Positions 1-11,864 of a stretch of 64,000 nucleotides of DNA are shown piece by piece. Every line of letters begins with the position of its first letter. Positions within the stretch are counted from its first letter, which is position 1. The translations under genes were made by a program, and so were the position numbers. The notes beneath the pieces are model-generated. The model did not search any database, had not been told where the DNA came from, and saw only the letters and a list, made by a program, of their open reading frames with translations. Source of the DNA: Symbiodinium natans (Eukaryota; Sar; Dinophyceae; Suessiales; Symbiodiniaceae); the NCBI GenBank assembly GCA_905221605.1, contig CAJNDS010000290.1, positions 62,001 through 126,000 on the forward strand, given 5' to 3'.

Positions 1-102
1 AAGTCGAATAGTTTGCAAACTCCAGTGTGGCAAACATGGATATGTGCAAGAAAACAGTCACTCCCCCAAGAAAGTGTGGAAAGTATCAGCAAAATCCCAT
101 TC

Positions 103-273
103 GTTAAAGCACGTCAAAGAAGGAAAACCACAAGTGTGCGCAATGGAAAGTAGCAAAGACCCATGCGTTTAAGCACGTCAAAGGAGGAAAACCACAATTA
201 AAGTATCTCTCCTTTGTTGTCGTCGTAGTAGTCCACAATTAAAGTATCTCTCCTTTGTTGTCGTCGTAGTAGT
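103..273. repeat. Two pairs of short direct repeats
   Basis: A 31-bp unit ending in GGAAAACCACAA occurs at 103-133 and 167-197 with two or three mismatches. A 41-bp unit starting CCACAATTAAAG occurs back to back at 192-232 and 233-273, the second copy running into the trinucleotide microsatellite. They look like local tandem duplications. No function is visible. Confidence 0.8.
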
Positions 274-299
274 AGTAGTAGTAGCAGCAGTAGTCGTAA

Positions 300-371
<72 letters not shown>

Positions 372-399
372 AAGTAGTAGTAGTAGTAGCAGCAGCAGC

Positions 400-434
<35 letters not shown>

Positions 435-605
435 TGGTAGTAGTAGTAGTGGTAGTAGTAGTACAAGCAGTAGGAGTAGGAGTAGGAGTAGGAGTAGGAG
501 TGTAGTAATACTACAGCTTTGTAGTAGTAGCAGCAGTAGTAGTAGCAGCAGCTTCAGTAGCAGCAGCAGCAGCAGCAGTAGTAGCAGTAGCAGTAGCAGT
601 CGTCG
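260..605. repeat. (TAG/CAG)n trinucleotide microsatellite
   Basis: Nearly pure TAG/AGT triplets with CAG interruptions, and a short break around 470-530 containing AGGAGT units. Long leucine-rich or tyrosine-rich frames on the minus strand are a by-product of the triplet repeat and not genes. Confidence 0.95.
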
Positions 606-2790
606 GCGGTCGCCGTAGAAGAGAAGCAACAATGATTTTGACAGTGCCTCGTCTTACTGTAGCACACGTTAAAGACAATACAAATCAGGAAGTAGCAAGG
701 GCCGAACAATATCAAGACTTGAGGGCGGGCGACAATCGAGAATGCTCCACACGGTCACAAATCAGGAGTCAAGCGCATCTGCCCAGGGCGTCCTTGCCCG
801 GGAAGACGGTGTCATACTGGACCGCCGTCCTGCAACAATCAGATAGACCCAGTTTTGCACGCCGCTCGTTATTGCACGGTGTCCTGGGCACCGCCATCAT
901 GTCCGCGACCTCGTCACGCCATTGCTGATAATGCGGTGTCTCCTTGTGTCCTGTTGGCCCATCTGCGTTCCTGTTTCTCAGATCGTTGTGGCAAGGAGTG
1001 CTGCAATGCGCGATTCCGTGTGGGTGCGTGGCGTCCTATAGATCTCGACCAGTGCAAAGTTGCTGGGCGAATCTCCTGGGCAGCCGGCTGGAGAGAAGTG
1101 AGAGGCAGGGTGAGCAATAGTCGCAGGCAGCACTTCCGTACAGCATTGCGCAATGTAGAAGGTACTGCAGTGCATGGTATAACAAGGCCAGGCCAGGAAC
1201 AACCAATCAACACATTCGAAACAAAGTTGGAAGTACGTCAAGATCGATGATCAATCTCGAAGGCTCGCTGCTGAAGAACATCGAATCGCTGATTCAAGGG
1301 TTCGCCCTTGGAGCTTCGCGCGTTCTGTAGAGAGGCCTATGCGAGACAATTGGATTCGTGGTGTCCTTGCCTGGCAATCTGCATTGCGAGGGCGTGGGCA
1401 CAGCGTGGCCTCCAGGAACTTCTCTTCCTCACCCTCCTTGACTTGCACCTGCACACGCGAGCCATGAGCCCTTCGTGATGGAAAGAAAGGGGACAACTCC
1501 AGCAGCCGTCGCCTGGACAACAGCCGCATAGGCAACTCGCTGCGAAGGAGCTGCAGCAAGTTGCGTCTGCCCGGCGCAGTCGCTTGGGTGGAGAACTAGC
1601 GGAGACATGCTGTCTTCGTACTTGTTGTGTCCAGCTTCATATGATGTTAATCAGGCATCCCAAGCATTTTAAAGATTGAATCGTCTGAACGCATCACTTC
1701 AACTCCCCGCCCCAGGAGGTCTACGAATGACACAGGACAGTACCACAAATACAGCCCCGCTCCTGTGCCCGAACACGGGGTGTGCGCACATTCGGCAGCT
1801 TGGGCAAGGATGTTGCGTTAGCAAAGCTCGTCGACCATCCGTTGCATGTGCTGTAGGCCACCTGACAAGCTTGGCCAACCAGGACCATATCAGGAATGAG
1901 TACGTGCTCATAATGCTCTCCAAGCAGCAAGGACTACTAGCAGCAGGCCAAGCCATGTGCTGCCACGTCCTCAGAACACCACTGGTCACTGGCCCTTCCC
2001 TGAACCTGCACCTGCATCTTACACTCAAGGACCATGCTGGGATTTGCTGGCCAAGTTGCTCATACCAGCAAGTCGCCGCTTGACTGTGGTCCCACGGCGT
2101 CACAGAGTTGCAGTGATTGTGCATGTACCGAGGTGCAGCTTCACTCATGGCTCGTGCATTTTTGACTTGGGTTGCTGTGAAGAGTGATGCGCTTTAGTAC
2201 CTCCTGCCTGCTGCGACGAGATGCTGTGAACATCCCCCCTCCTCTTCTTGAGATGGCCGGCAGCGCGGCGAAACTTGGTCTTGACAGCAGCTGACTCGCC
2301 AACCAAGCAGTCACTTCCGGTCAACAAGCCTCTTGACCTCATCAAGTCTAGTAGGTCACATCCTCTCGACCGCCACGACGCCTGGATCCTCGCTAGCTTC
2401 CGCGAGTCAAGATTCCAAGATCTTAACATTTCACAGGCAGAGACTCTGGTTTTGCTTTCACAAGGCCTCCTCCGGATTCCAGACCTCCTTTCCTGGGTGC
2501 ACAGTCACAGACATGACTGTGACAATCGCGCTGTGAATGCTGGAAGCACTGCTGATGATAACCTGCCTGAGCTGCGTTTGTGCCAGTCCAACACTCGGCC
2601 AGGAAATGGTGAAATCAGCCTGGCACCATACCTCAGGCGACGTCTGTCAGGCACCTGAGGCTGACCGCACCATCCCCACGCACCATCCCCACCCAACAAA
2701 GCTCCAAGGCTTCAACTGCGCAGCAGCAACTGCCTGCGCCTTAGACAAGACACAAGCAGCGAGGGGTCCCATTGCTTTTTTGGATGTTCG
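606..2790. other. Non-repetitive block without recognisable gene
   Basis: About 2.2 kb of mixed-composition sequence without telomeric repeats, unlike the rest of the window. Several open frames of 60-150 codons overlap on both strands, but none has a recognisable domain, and competing frames of similar length cover the same bases. It could be an intergenic stretch, an intron or a decayed gene. Confidence 0.5.
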
Positions 2791-2794
2791 TGTG

Positions 2795-2845
2795 CGTGTG
2801 CACGTGCGCATATGTGCGTGTGTGCGTGTGTGCGTGTGTGCGTGT

Positions 2846-2935
<90 letters not shown>

Positions 2936-3700
2936 GTGCGTGTGTGAGTGTGTGCGTGTGCGCGTGTGCGCGTGTGCGCGTGTGACTCGCGTGACTCGCG
3001 TGTGCGCGTGTGCGCGTGTGCGCGTGTGGGCGTGTGGGCGTGTGTGCGTGTGTGCGTGTGTGCGTGTGTGCGTGTGTGCGTGTGTGCGTGTGTGCGTGTG
3101 TGCGTGTGTGCGTGTGTGCGTGTGTGCGTGTGTGCGTGTGTGCGTGTGTGCGTGTGTGCGTGTGTGCGTGTGTGCGTGTGTGCGTGTGCGTGTGTGCGTG
3201 TGTGCGCGTGTGTGCGCGTGTGCGTGCGCGTGTGTGCGCGTGGTGTGTGTGCGCGTGTGCGTGTGGCGCGTGTGCGTGTGCGTGGGTGTGTGCGCGTGTG
3301 TGCGCGTGTGCTGCGTGCGCCGGTGGGTGCGTGTGTGCTTGGGTGTGTGCGTGTGCGTGCGCGTGTGGGTGCGTGTGCGCGTGAGGCGGCGTGCTCGTGC
3401 GCGTGCGCGCGGTGCGTGCGCGCGCGTGCGTTTGTGTGTGGGTGTGTGGGTGTGTGGGTGTGTGGGTGTGTGGGTGTGTGGGTGTGTGCGTGTGCGGGTG
3501 TGCGGGTGTGCGGGTGTGCGTGCGTGTGCGTGCGTGGGTGCGTGTGTGCGTGTGTGCGTGTGTGCGTGTGTGCGTGTGTGCGTGTGTGTGTGTGCGTGTG
3601 TGCGTGTGTGCGTGTGTGCGTGTGTGCGTGTGTGCGTGTGTGCGTGTGTGCGTGTGTGCGTGTGTGCGTGGGTGGGTGGGTGGGTGGGTGGGTGGGTGGG

Positions 3701-3740
<40 letters not shown>

Positions 3741-3760
3741 TGTGTGTGTGTGTGTGTGCG
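2795..3760. repeat. TG / TGTGCG microsatellite
   Basis: Almost 1 kb of alternating purine-pyrimidine repeat. It has a (TG)n core at about 2860-2930, long TGTGCG runs at about 3040-3190 and 3540-3670, a TGTGGG run at about 3430-3490, and GGTG and CGTG runs at about 3670-3740. All six frames stay open because the repeat lacks stop codons, so the Cys-Val and His-Thr frames here are artefacts. Alternating TG/CG tracts of this length can adopt Z-DNA. Confidence 0.95.
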
Positions 3761-3880
3761 CGCGCCGGTGGGTGTGTGGGTGTGTCGGGTGGGTGTCTCT
3801 CGTTTTTGGCAAATTCAAATTCGTTCGAGTTCAGGTTGTGGTTTTGGAGGTTAATGAGGGTTCACGGTTGAAGAGTTCTC

Positions 3881-4001
3881 CTAGGGCCCAGAGTAGGCAC
3901 CTGTTCCGTTGTTTCGGGGGTTTAGGTTCCCTTAGAAGCCCCGTTAAAATACCAGGGCGCCCTTTTCATTCCCCTGTTTCTTCCTAGGTTCCTCTTGGGT
4001 C
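3881..4001 (+). mobile_element. Family A short inverted-end element, copy 1
   Basis: Starts CTAGGGCCCAGAGTAGG and ends CCTAGGTTCCTCTTGGGTC. The ends are imperfect inverted repeats (GGCCCAGAG against CTCTTGGGT). The interior carries the family landmarks TTAGGTTCCCTTAGAAGCCCC and CACCCTTTT/CGCCCTTTT before the right end. There is no coding capacity, so it is a MITE-like non-autonomous element. Confidence 0.6.
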
Positions 4002-4732
4002 TTTTTTGGTTTCCTTTTTTTTGGGGATGGTATCGAGGTTGAATGCTTCGTCTGTTTTTACTTTGGGGTTTCAGGCCCAATCTTTATCAAATGGCACATC
4101 ATCCGGTTGCGGTGGTGTTAGGGGTTTAGTTTAGGGCTTAGGGTGTTCTATTCCCGGCCGACTCCCCAAGCCCGGATGCAAGAGGGTGTGCTGAATCTAC
4201 CGCCCAGATGCGAAAGAGCTACAGTTGATGAGGACTGCCCCGAATAAGCAGCGACTGGAAAATTGAGGGAGCCTCAAGGGTTCAGGGTTTAGGTTTTGGG
4301 GTTTAGGGTTTAGGGTCGAACGGGTACGTCTAAGAACAGGACTTATTAGCACGTTGCAAAGAGGCACGCAGGGTGTCTGGAACTATGACACAGGGTGGAT
4401 GTTGCCCTGAACCCTAATCACTAAACCCCAGAGGGCTTGGCAGGGTTCTTGGGATGATGCAGGGATGAAAGGCAAGGGGTTTTCAAGGGTTTAGGGCCTG
4501 GTTTAGGGTTTACGGTGTAGGGTGCGACCTCTGTTTCCAGTCTGCACTATCTTGCGTACAGGCTGGCGGACAAACAAGCCCCCTACACCCTAAACCCTAA
4601 GCCCTAAACCCCAAACCCTAAACCCCGGGCTGAGCGTGAAGGGATGATATCAGTCGCATCAGCAGCGGCTCAAGATGAAGTGCATCAAGGTACGGATGCC
4701 TCAGTCGACTGAACTTCTTGAACCTTTGTATC

Positions 4733-4866
4733 AAACCCTAGACCCTAACGACCCTAGACCCTAAACCCTAAACCCTAAACCCTAAACCCTAAACCCTAAA
4801 CCCTAAACCCTAAACCCTAAACCCTAAACCCTAAACCCTAAACCCTAAACCCTAAACCCTAAACCC
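4733..4866 (-). repeat. Interstitial telomeric array (CCCTAAA)n
   Basis: About 17 near-perfect CCCTAAA units after a short degenerate start (CCCTAGA, CCCTAACGA). This is the longest clean array in the first 10 kb. It abuts unique sequence on both sides without a transition. Confidence 0.95.
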
Positions 4867-5275
4867 AAGCCGTGGTTTGTACATCGCCTGGAGCTGCCTC
4901 AGGTATCCTCATCTGCGAGGCAGCTCTCCTCTTGCTGAACTTGGCAGCAGCTCCCTCTCTGCATTAGGCTTCAGGGTTCAGCGTTCAGGGTTTAGGGTTT
5001 AGGGTTTAGGGTTCACGATTTAGGGTTTAGGGCTTTCGTAATCATAGGTGCAGTTTCACCTTTCAGAGTGGAATGGCTTGTTTTTTTGTCTTGATTCCCT
5101 CAGCATATCCTAGTTGTTCCGTGCTTCAAACCCAACACCCTAACCCTACATCCCTAAACGCTAAACCCTAAATCCGAAGCAGACGGGTGCTGCTGTTTTG
5201 CAGGGCCTGGATCCTCAACCTTTCAACTTTACACCCTAAACCGTGTGTGTAGGCCCTAACTAACCCAACCCATAC

Positions 5276-5475
5276 ACAAGGACCCAGAGTAGGCCCTTGT
5301 TCCGTTTATTTATGTTTTTTTTTTTTTGGGGGGGGGGAGGGGTTAGGTTCCCGTAGAAGCCCCTTGAAACACAAACGGCCACCCTGTTCATTCCCAGCTT
5401 GCCTTGTGTCTCCCTAAATCCTCAACCCTACACCTCAAACACTCCTTTCTTTCCTAGGTTTCTCTTGGATCTAGT
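5276..5475 (+). mobile_element. Family A copy 2, expanded by repeats
   Basis: Left end GGACCCAGAGTAGGCCCTTG, interior GAAGCCCCTTGAAAC, right end CCTAGGTTTCTCTTGGATCTAG. A T/G homopolymer run (about 5309-5338) and a degenerate telomeric tract (about 5412-5440) lengthen this copy to about 200 bp, against about 115 bp for clean copies. Confidence 0.55.
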
Positions 5476-6110
5476 AAACCCGACACCGTACACCGTGCAG
5501 AGGGTTGGAGACTTTCAGGGCTTCGGGTTTACAGGGATCAGCATCCGAGGCTTTCGGGTTTAGGGTTCAGGTGTTTGAGGGCTCGAGGGTTTCAGGGTTT
5601 CAGGGTTTGAGAGGGGGTTGTACGTTGTCCAAAGTCGTTTATACGCAGGATCGAATTCGTTGGCCTCGATGGGGCCTTAGGGTAAATATCCGCCCTGAAC
5701 TCTCACAGCCTAGCAAACGCCAATCCCTGAGGAAAACGCACCCCTGAGGGCAGCTGATACACTAAACCCTAAACTCTAGACCTGCGGGGCTCGGTTTAGG
5801 GTTTAGGTCTCCAATTGCTTTAGGGTTCATAACCCCTAAGCATTCCCCAGGCCTTGGCTATTTTTGCAGAGCTACAGAAGTCGAAGCTCTAAACCCTAAG
5901 CCATAACCCTAAACCATAAACCCTGACCGGGAGGGGGGGGGGGTTAGGGCTTAGGGCGAGCCTCAGCGGTCCTGGATCAAAAGGGGCTGAAGAGTTCTAT
6001 TGAAGCCTTTGCACCTTTCTTTTCTGTGCTCTTCACTGGCTATGTAGCCCCTAAAGCCCAAGGTTATCCGCTGTAGGGTTCAGGGTAGGGTTTAGCGTTC
6101 AGGGTTTAAC

Positions 6111-6238
6111 ACCCACAAACCCACAAACCCACAATCCCACAAACCCACAAGCCCACAAACCCACAAGCCGACAAGCCCACAAGCCCACAAACCCAAACCC
6201 ACAAACCCACAAACCCACAACCCCACAAACCCGCAAAC
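6111..6238 (-). repeat. (CCCACAAA)n array
   Basis: About 15 eight-base units CCCACAAA with minor variants (CCCACAAG, CCCACAAT). This departs from the telomeric unit by one insertion and one substitution, yet is homogeneous over more than 100 bp, which points to local amplification of one variant. Confidence 0.85.
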
Positions 6239-7023
6239 CCTAAAACCCCTAAACCCCCTAACTCTACACCCCTAGCCCCCAAAACCCTGAACCGGGGTCG
6301 CGGCCCTTTGTACTTGCCCAGGTCCTCGCAGTCTAAACCGCTAAACCCTAAATCCCTAAACCCTAAACCCCCAAACCCTAAACCCCTAAACCCTAAACCG
6401 TCCCAGCCCCTCGCAGTCCTGGAAGTGCAGCAGCATTGCGGCGAAGCTCGTGGCCGACAGCAGCAGCGGATCCTGGGCTCTGGTGTTGGCTGAGGGGCTG
6501 AGGGTTTAGGGCTTAGGGCTTAGGGTTTAGGGTTTTGGGTTCAGGGTTTAGGCTTTGGCTGAGGGGTTCACTGACGAGGGTTTAGGGTTTCGGGTTTAGG
6601 CTTTAATGTTTTTTTTTTCCTAGGGGCGCGGAGGGGGGGGGGGGGGCACAAGTAGCCTGTAAACTCCGAATTCCGGGGTGGTTCAGCGCTGGCAAGAGCC
6701 CTGAATCCTTTCTGTCCTCTCATGTTATCACTTGGCGAGTATCCGGCTTGGAGTTTCGAGCCAGGTATTGGCTCCACAGCTACATACATACATTACATAC
6801 ATACATGTATGTATAGATTAGATGAGTATGCTCTTTGTCTGTATGTACTAGCATTTTCCTTGGACTAAACGAAGCCTAAAAGGGTGTTTGGTCCATATAC
6901 CTTCATAGCACTTCTGCAATAGCATAGACTATATGACACCAATTTTAGGGTTCATTTGGACCCCAAGGTTGCTGAAACCAAAAATCATATCATACATTGT
7001 GTTGTATAGGTATGTTCTACGTA

Positions 7024-7122
7024 GTAGCTGAATGAGCACACTTTACACTTTTCGGGAAACTGTAGTCACCACAAAACTAAAAGTGTACCCTTTTTGGCGG
7101 CTTATGAACTTAACTCAGCAGC
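7024..7122 (+). mobile_element. Family G short element, copy 1
   Basis: Starts TAGCTGAATGAGCACACTTTAC and ends GGCTTATGAACTTAACTCAGCA, with internal AAAAGTGTACCC. The ends are imperfect inverted repeats (TAGCTGAATGAG against CTCAGCA). It lies directly upstream of a telomeric array. Confidence 0.55.
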
Positions 7123-7135
7123 TAAGTCTACGTAC

Positions 7136-7217
7136 TAGGGTTTAGGGTTTAGGGTTTAGGGTTTAGGGTTTAGGGTTTAGGGTTCAGGGTTTCGGGTTTA
7201 GGGTTTAGGGTTTAGGG
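7136..7217 (+). repeat. Interstitial telomeric array (TTTAGGG)n
   Basis: About eleven units of TTTAGGG with two variants, TTCAGGG and TTTCGGG. It directly follows the family G element and ends at a unique island. Confidence 0.95.
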
Positions 7218-7339
7218 ATTGCGGACATTCTCGAGTTGTGCCCCCCCCAGGACACCCCTATGGCATGGTCTGGGATGAGAGCGACTCGGAGATGGTTGAC
7301 ATGGCCCAGTTCCGGCACTCCTGCAGGCCCGATGTTTTG

Positions 7340-7985
7340 AGGCTCATAATAGGGTTCATAGGCTAGGGTTCATAGGGTTTAGGGCTTAGGGTTGTTTATA
7401 GGGTTCATAGGGTTCGCAGGGTTCGTAGGGTTCATAGGCTTCATAGGGTTCATAGGGTTCACAGGGTTCATAGGGTTCATAGGGTTCATAGGGTTGAGGG
7501 TTTAGGGTTTAGGACTTAGGGGTGTTAATAGGGCTCATAAGGTTCATAGGGTTCATGGGGTTTAGGACTTAGGGTTGTTAATAGGGTTCACATTGTTCAT
7601 AGGGTTCATAGGGTTCATGGGGTTCATAGGGTTTAGGACTTAGGGTTGTTACTAGGGTTCATAGGGTTCATAGGGTTTTTAATAGGGTCATAGGGTTTAG
7701 GACTTAGGGTTGTTAATAGGGTTCATAGGGTTCATAGGGTTCATAGGGTTCATAAAGTTGAGGGTTTAGGGTTTAGGACTTAGGGTTGTTAATAGGGTTC
7801 ATAGGGTTCATAGGGTTCATAGGGTTCATAGGGTTCATAGGGTTCATAGTTTAGGGTAAGTTTAGGATTTAGGATTGTTAATAGGGTTTAGGGTTGTTAA
7901 TAGGGTCAATAGGGTCCATACGGTTAACAGGGTTTGTACCGTTCATAGGGATTCATAGGGTTCATAGGGTTCATCGGGTTGCCCC
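7340..7985 (+). repeat. Nine-base array (ATAGGGTTC)n
   Basis: A 650-bp region dominated by TTCATAGGG units, interrupted several times by a longer block reading roughly TTTAGGACTTAGGGTTGTTAATAGGG. That block recurs at about 7505, 7560, 7630, 7685, 7765 and 7860. The array is therefore a higher-order mix of a nine-base telomere-like unit and a longer unit. Confidence 0.85.
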
Positions 7986-9052
7986 TGTCGGGATTGTTTT
8001 TGGCTAGAGGCTACGTGAGCATTTTCGAAAAGGTCAAAACGAGCTTTTTCATAATTTGCTCTTGGAGATAAATATCTAGGATGCCTCTAGAATGTCAGGA
8101 CTGCCCGCAGCAGCAGTGCCCACCCAGAGGCGAAGGGACTGACGCTGAAGCGACCTCGGCAGCAGTGATTTTTTGGACCTCAGTCTCAGCACAGTTGGTT
8201 TAGGGTTTAGGGTTTAGGCTTTAAGGTTTAGGTTTAGGGTTTAGGCTCAGCACAGCTTCCTAAGCCTCCATCAAGCTCGACGGTCCAGCACGCAAAGCAA
8301 ATACACCTTGAGCAGAAATTGAGCCCTCAAAATGAGGTCATATGCCCTACACAACTGCCATACAGCCTCGAAGGCACACCCTAAACCCTAGAAGCCCTAC
8401 ACCGCCTTATTAAACCCTAAGAATTTCAGGCCTAAGCCCTAGACCTACAAGTCCTAAACCCGAGATCTATAGGCCTTAAACCCCAAACCTATAGGGCCAA
8501 ACCCTAGAAGACTTACACCCTAAGCCCTTGAGTCTTCAAGACAAGTCCTAAACCCTACACCCTAGACCCTAAACCCTGAACCCTACACCCTTGAGTCTTC
8601 AAGACAAGCAAAAAGCCCCCAGCCTCTGTAAGGAGCTTCGCATCAACGCTGCTGCTCATCCTCACGGAAGCGTCCCTGCCATGCAGCCGCACAAGGGTTT
8701 CGGGTATAGGGTTTGGGGTTTGGGGTTCAGGGGTTGAGGTTTTGGGTTTAGAGGGTGGGGTTTGGGGTTTGGGGTTTAGGGTTTGGGGTTTCGGGTTTGG
8801 GGTTTGGGGTTTGGGGTTTAGGGGTTTAGGGTCAGTTCAGGGAGTTCTCTAGACCCGAAGTACAGAGTATGAGTAGGCGCGAGGCAAGAAAGTGATTCAG
8901 GCTTTCAGTCGGGGCTACCTTTTTTGGAGGCCCTAAACCCTAAACCCTAAAAACCCTAAGGGTTTACCTGAGCTTTTGGTGGCCAGTGCGTTCTTCTGGG
9001 GTACCTCTTCTTGTGGGTAGAAAAGCACCACTATTAGAGAAAGAACGCTTTC

Positions 9053-9119
9053 AAACCCTAAACCCTAAACCCTAAACCCTAAACCCTGCACCCTAAACCC
9101 TAAACCCTAAACCCTAAAC
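9053..9119 (-). repeat. Interstitial telomeric array (CCCTAAA)n
   Basis: About nine CCCTAAA units with one CCCTGCA variant. A degenerate second CCCTAAA tract follows at about 9190-9300. Confidence 0.9.
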
Positions 9120-9404
9120 AATACAGGAACAACAGGTAGGGTCAACAAATCTTGGCACCGATCCCTCAAGTCCAAGAACTTCACCCCACACCAAACCCCT
9201 GAATCCCAAACTCGAAACCCTAAACCCCTACACCCTAAATCCTAAACCCTAAGCCCTAAACCCTCACCCGAAACCCTAAACCCTAAACCCTAGACCCTGC
9301 CCCGCCGTGATTCTTAAAGCCCAGGTACGCGGGCCTGGTCACGACGCTTTCCGACAGCACAAACCAGCTCAGCCCATGCACCGAGGAGTCGCGGCCCTAG
9401 AATC

Positions 9405-9464
9405 GGGTTTAGGGTTTAGGGTTTAGGGTTTAGGGTTTAGGGTTTAGGGTTTAGGGTTTAGGGG
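9405..9464 (+). repeat. Interstitial telomeric array (TTTAGGG)n
   Basis: Eight clean TTTAGGG units between two unique islands. The orientation is opposite to the arrays at 9053 and at about 9200. Confidence 0.95.
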
Positions 9465-10271
9465 TTGCGTGAAGCTGCGAAAGGTCTATGGCCCACAAGC
9501 CCGAATAGCCTTGCAGAAATGGGTGTAACAAAAATTCCCGAAGTACATATTATCATATGGAGTAGAGCCAAGGGGATCCTGAAAATTGAGCCCCCTAAGA
9601 CCCTGAGGGATTCGAGTCCCCAGTGTACCGGGTAAGTAAGGCTCGGAGGCCAACGAAAAAAGGTTGCAGTGTAGGTTACGCGAATATTAAGACCTTACAT
9701 GTAGCTACCTACGAACCTTCACGCACGGCCAAAAAAACGAAAGAAAGCAAAACACTTTTCCTAACTATAGAGGCCCCTAGAGTAGGGCCCTGAGAGGTGC
9801 CTCCAGTTCAAGATGTTCGCTGATGACTCCAGCATTCCAGCCACTGGCATCTGGCCCTTCCCTGTGAAGAATGGCCAGGACTCGCAACCCTAGGGTTTGG
9901 GGTTTAGGGTTTAGGGTGTCCGGCTCCGGATGTACGAGGTCTTCGGGGCGTCTGGGCCCCCAAACGCTTCGCAGGCTTCGCAGGTGCAGTTGCTTGATGG
10001 TGGGAATCGGAGCCTTCACATCCCAAGCTCTGCAAGACCTGAACTTGCGGTTTAGGGTTGAGGGTTTAGGGTTTTCGGGGTGTAGGGTTTAGGGTTTAGG
10101 GTAGGTTTTGGACAACTTCCCAAGCATCTTAACCCCCCAATGCCACAATGATTCTCGCAGACTTGATGAGGAGCACGCAGACATCGTCCACAACTGCGTG
10201 GAGTTTGCCGGCAGCTCCTGTGAGCTGCTACCAGCATCCCGTTGCGCGCTGCTTGGGCTTGCAGGGTTTGA

Positions 10272-10321
10272 GCCTAAACCCTAAACCCTAAACCCTAAAC
10301 CCTAAACCCTAAACCCCAAAC
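10272..10321 (-). repeat. Interstitial telomeric array (CCCTAAA)n
   Basis: Seven CCCTAAA units, the last CCCCAAA, followed by an island related to the family D neighbourhood (pieces such as GGGGTCCTGTACCCTA). Confidence 0.9.
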
Positions 10322-10507
10322 CATAGCTTTAGTATCTTGGGGATGAACCCTATAGTTGGGGTCCTGTACCCTACGCTGTAAAAATCCCTCTGAAGGTATA
10401 TCCATAAAAAACACCTTGTTTCGGGTTCATTTCCTCCCTCAAGAACTTATAGGAATTCTGGGTTCAGGTTTAGGGTGCTGTCCGATAAAGGTTCAGGTTT
10501 AGGGTTT

Positions 10508-10640
10508 AGGGTTTAGGGGATAATCCAAGGGTAGTTACATGGTCCCTGAATATGGTTCCTTTCCTTCCCGAAAGGGTTCTGCGGTATGGGCCCATGGGCC
10601 GAAAGGTTCTCCCATTCCCAAAGGGTCCTAAGTACCTATA
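10508..10640 (+). mobile_element. Family D element, left part
   Basis: AAGGGTAGTTACATGGTCCC at 10528-10547 matches the inverted end of family D. The interior AAAGGGTTCTG..GTATGG is shared with the copy at 11530. No matching right end is found, so it is truncated or diverged. Confidence 0.45.
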
Positions 10641-10840
10641 TGGGGGGACACTTACCCAAACCATGTTGTAATTCCTACTAGAGCAAGCCCTACTCTCTAC
10701 TATGTAGGTACTTCGGATCCTCTGGGATTAAGGGCTTACCCAAACCATAATAGTAATTCCAATTGCAAAAACCCTACTGTCTACTATGTAGGTACTTAGG
10801 ATCCTTTGGGATGAAGGGCCCATACTAAGGGAAACAGAAC

Positions 10841-10956
10841 TCCGATCCAGAGTCGGACTGTAGTCCCCCTTTTGTTCGGGTTGAGGCTCCCTTGGAAGCC
10901 CCTTGAAACCCAAAAGGAGGATGCACTTTTATTCCTAGGTTCCTCTTGGGTCTAGT
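10841..10956 (+). mobile_element. Family A copy 3
   Basis: The left end is degenerate (GATCCAGAGTCGG). The interior CCCTTGGAAGCCCCTTGAAACC and the right end CCTAGGTTCCTCTTGGGTCTAG are well kept. The right TA abuts a CCCTAAA array that begins within a few bases. Confidence 0.6.
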
Positions 10957-10958
10957 AG

Positions 10959-11069
10959 CCCTAAACCCTAAACCCTAAACCCTAAACCCTAAACCCTAAA
11001 CCCTAAACCCTAAACCCTAAACCCCAAACCCCAAACCCCAAACCCCAAACCCCAAACCCCAAACCCTAG
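10959..11069 (-). repeat. Telomeric array with a block of CCCCAAA variant
   Basis: The first nine or so units are CCCTAAA. The array then switches to about six consecutive CCCCAAA units and a final CCCTAG. The block change inside one array suggests slippage or unequal exchange amplifying one variant. Confidence 0.95.
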
Positions 11070-11164
11070 TCAGAAGCTAGCTGCATGTTGGAGTGTCAGG
11101 GAGGCCTCAGGAGCTGCATCGAGGCTTCACGAGGGCGTAGACGGCTTAGAGAATCTCGAGTTGA

Positions 11165-11252
11165 GGGTTTAGTCTAGGGTTTAGGGTTTAGGGTTTAGGG
11201 TTTAGGGTTTGGGGTTTGGGGTTTGGGGTTTTGGGGTTTAGGGTTTAGGGTT
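11165..11252 (+). repeat. Telomeric array with a TTTGGGG block
   Basis: TTTAGGG units followed by three TTTGGGG units and a return to TTTAGGG. This mirrors the CCCTAAA/CCCCAAA block structure at 10959-11069 on the opposite strand about 100 bp away, so the two may be an inverted duplicate. Confidence 0.9.
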
Positions 11253-11529
11253 GAGCTTGGGTCTTACGCTCCTGACAGACCTAAACCCTCATGAACCCCA
11301 AACTTTCGGAGTTTTTCACTGCGGGTTTGGCAGGCCCTCAACTCCGAAATGGGAAGGCTCCACCCTTGCCTTGATCCGGGGCCAGGTGGTTCCCTGAAAG
11401 GGTTTAGGGTTGAGGGGGTAAGGGGACCACATGAACCCCACAGTTGGGGTCATATGCCCTGCGCTATCTGAATCCCTATGAAGCTATATGGACCATAACC
11501 CCTTTTAGGGTTCAACGTGGTCCCCAAGG

Positions 11530-11668
11530 TCTGAGGGTAGTTTGATGGGCCCTTAATATGGCCCCTAGCCTCCTTCAAAGGGTTCTGAGGTATGGACCTC
11601 TATTTTTTTGGAGGGCATATAAGGGGTATGTGAGAGGTCCCTCGTAAGGGCCATGTAACTACCCTAAG
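11530..11668 (+). mobile_element. Family D element
   Basis: Left end CTGAGGGTAGTTTGATGGGC and right end GGCCATGTAACTACCCTAAG are inverted repeats around GGGTAGTT/AACTACCC. The interior has AAAGGGTTCTGAGGTATGG. No coding capacity. Confidence 0.6.
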
Positions 11669-11864
11669 ACAAGGTTCTCTGTGAAAACCCTAATGCCTGA
11701 AGATGTTTAGCCTGTGAGGTCCCACAAGACCTGCGCAGATGAGTCCGTACGCGCTCAGACGCAGAACCACCTTGCCAAAACCAGGCCTTTCAGGGTTCAG
11801 GGTCTATATAGGGCTTAGGGTTTAGGGTTTAGGGATTTTCCTTTCCCCGGCACTTGCCCAGTTT

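Larger units (their letters stand above)
4002..7020. other. Patchwork of short islands and degenerate telomeric repeats
   Basis: Unique islands of about 50-300 bp alternate with TTTAGGG or CCCTAAA tracts, many short or degenerate, in both orientations. No island has a convincing coding region. The small frame at 5505-5747 is largely translated TTTAGGG and GGGTTTCAGGG repeat. Confidence 0.7.

Noticed and set aside
198-632. Leu-rich and Tyr-rich minus-strand open frames
   Set aside because: They are translations of the (TAG/CAG)n microsatellite.
2712-3987. Very long Cys-Val and His-Thr frames on both strands
   Set aside because: The TG/TGTGCG repeat has no stop codon in any frame, and residue usage reflects only the repeat.
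9600-9630. tRNA T-arm-like GGGATTCGAGTCCC
   Set aside because: No matching acceptor stem, D-arm or anticodon arm is found upstream at the right distance.
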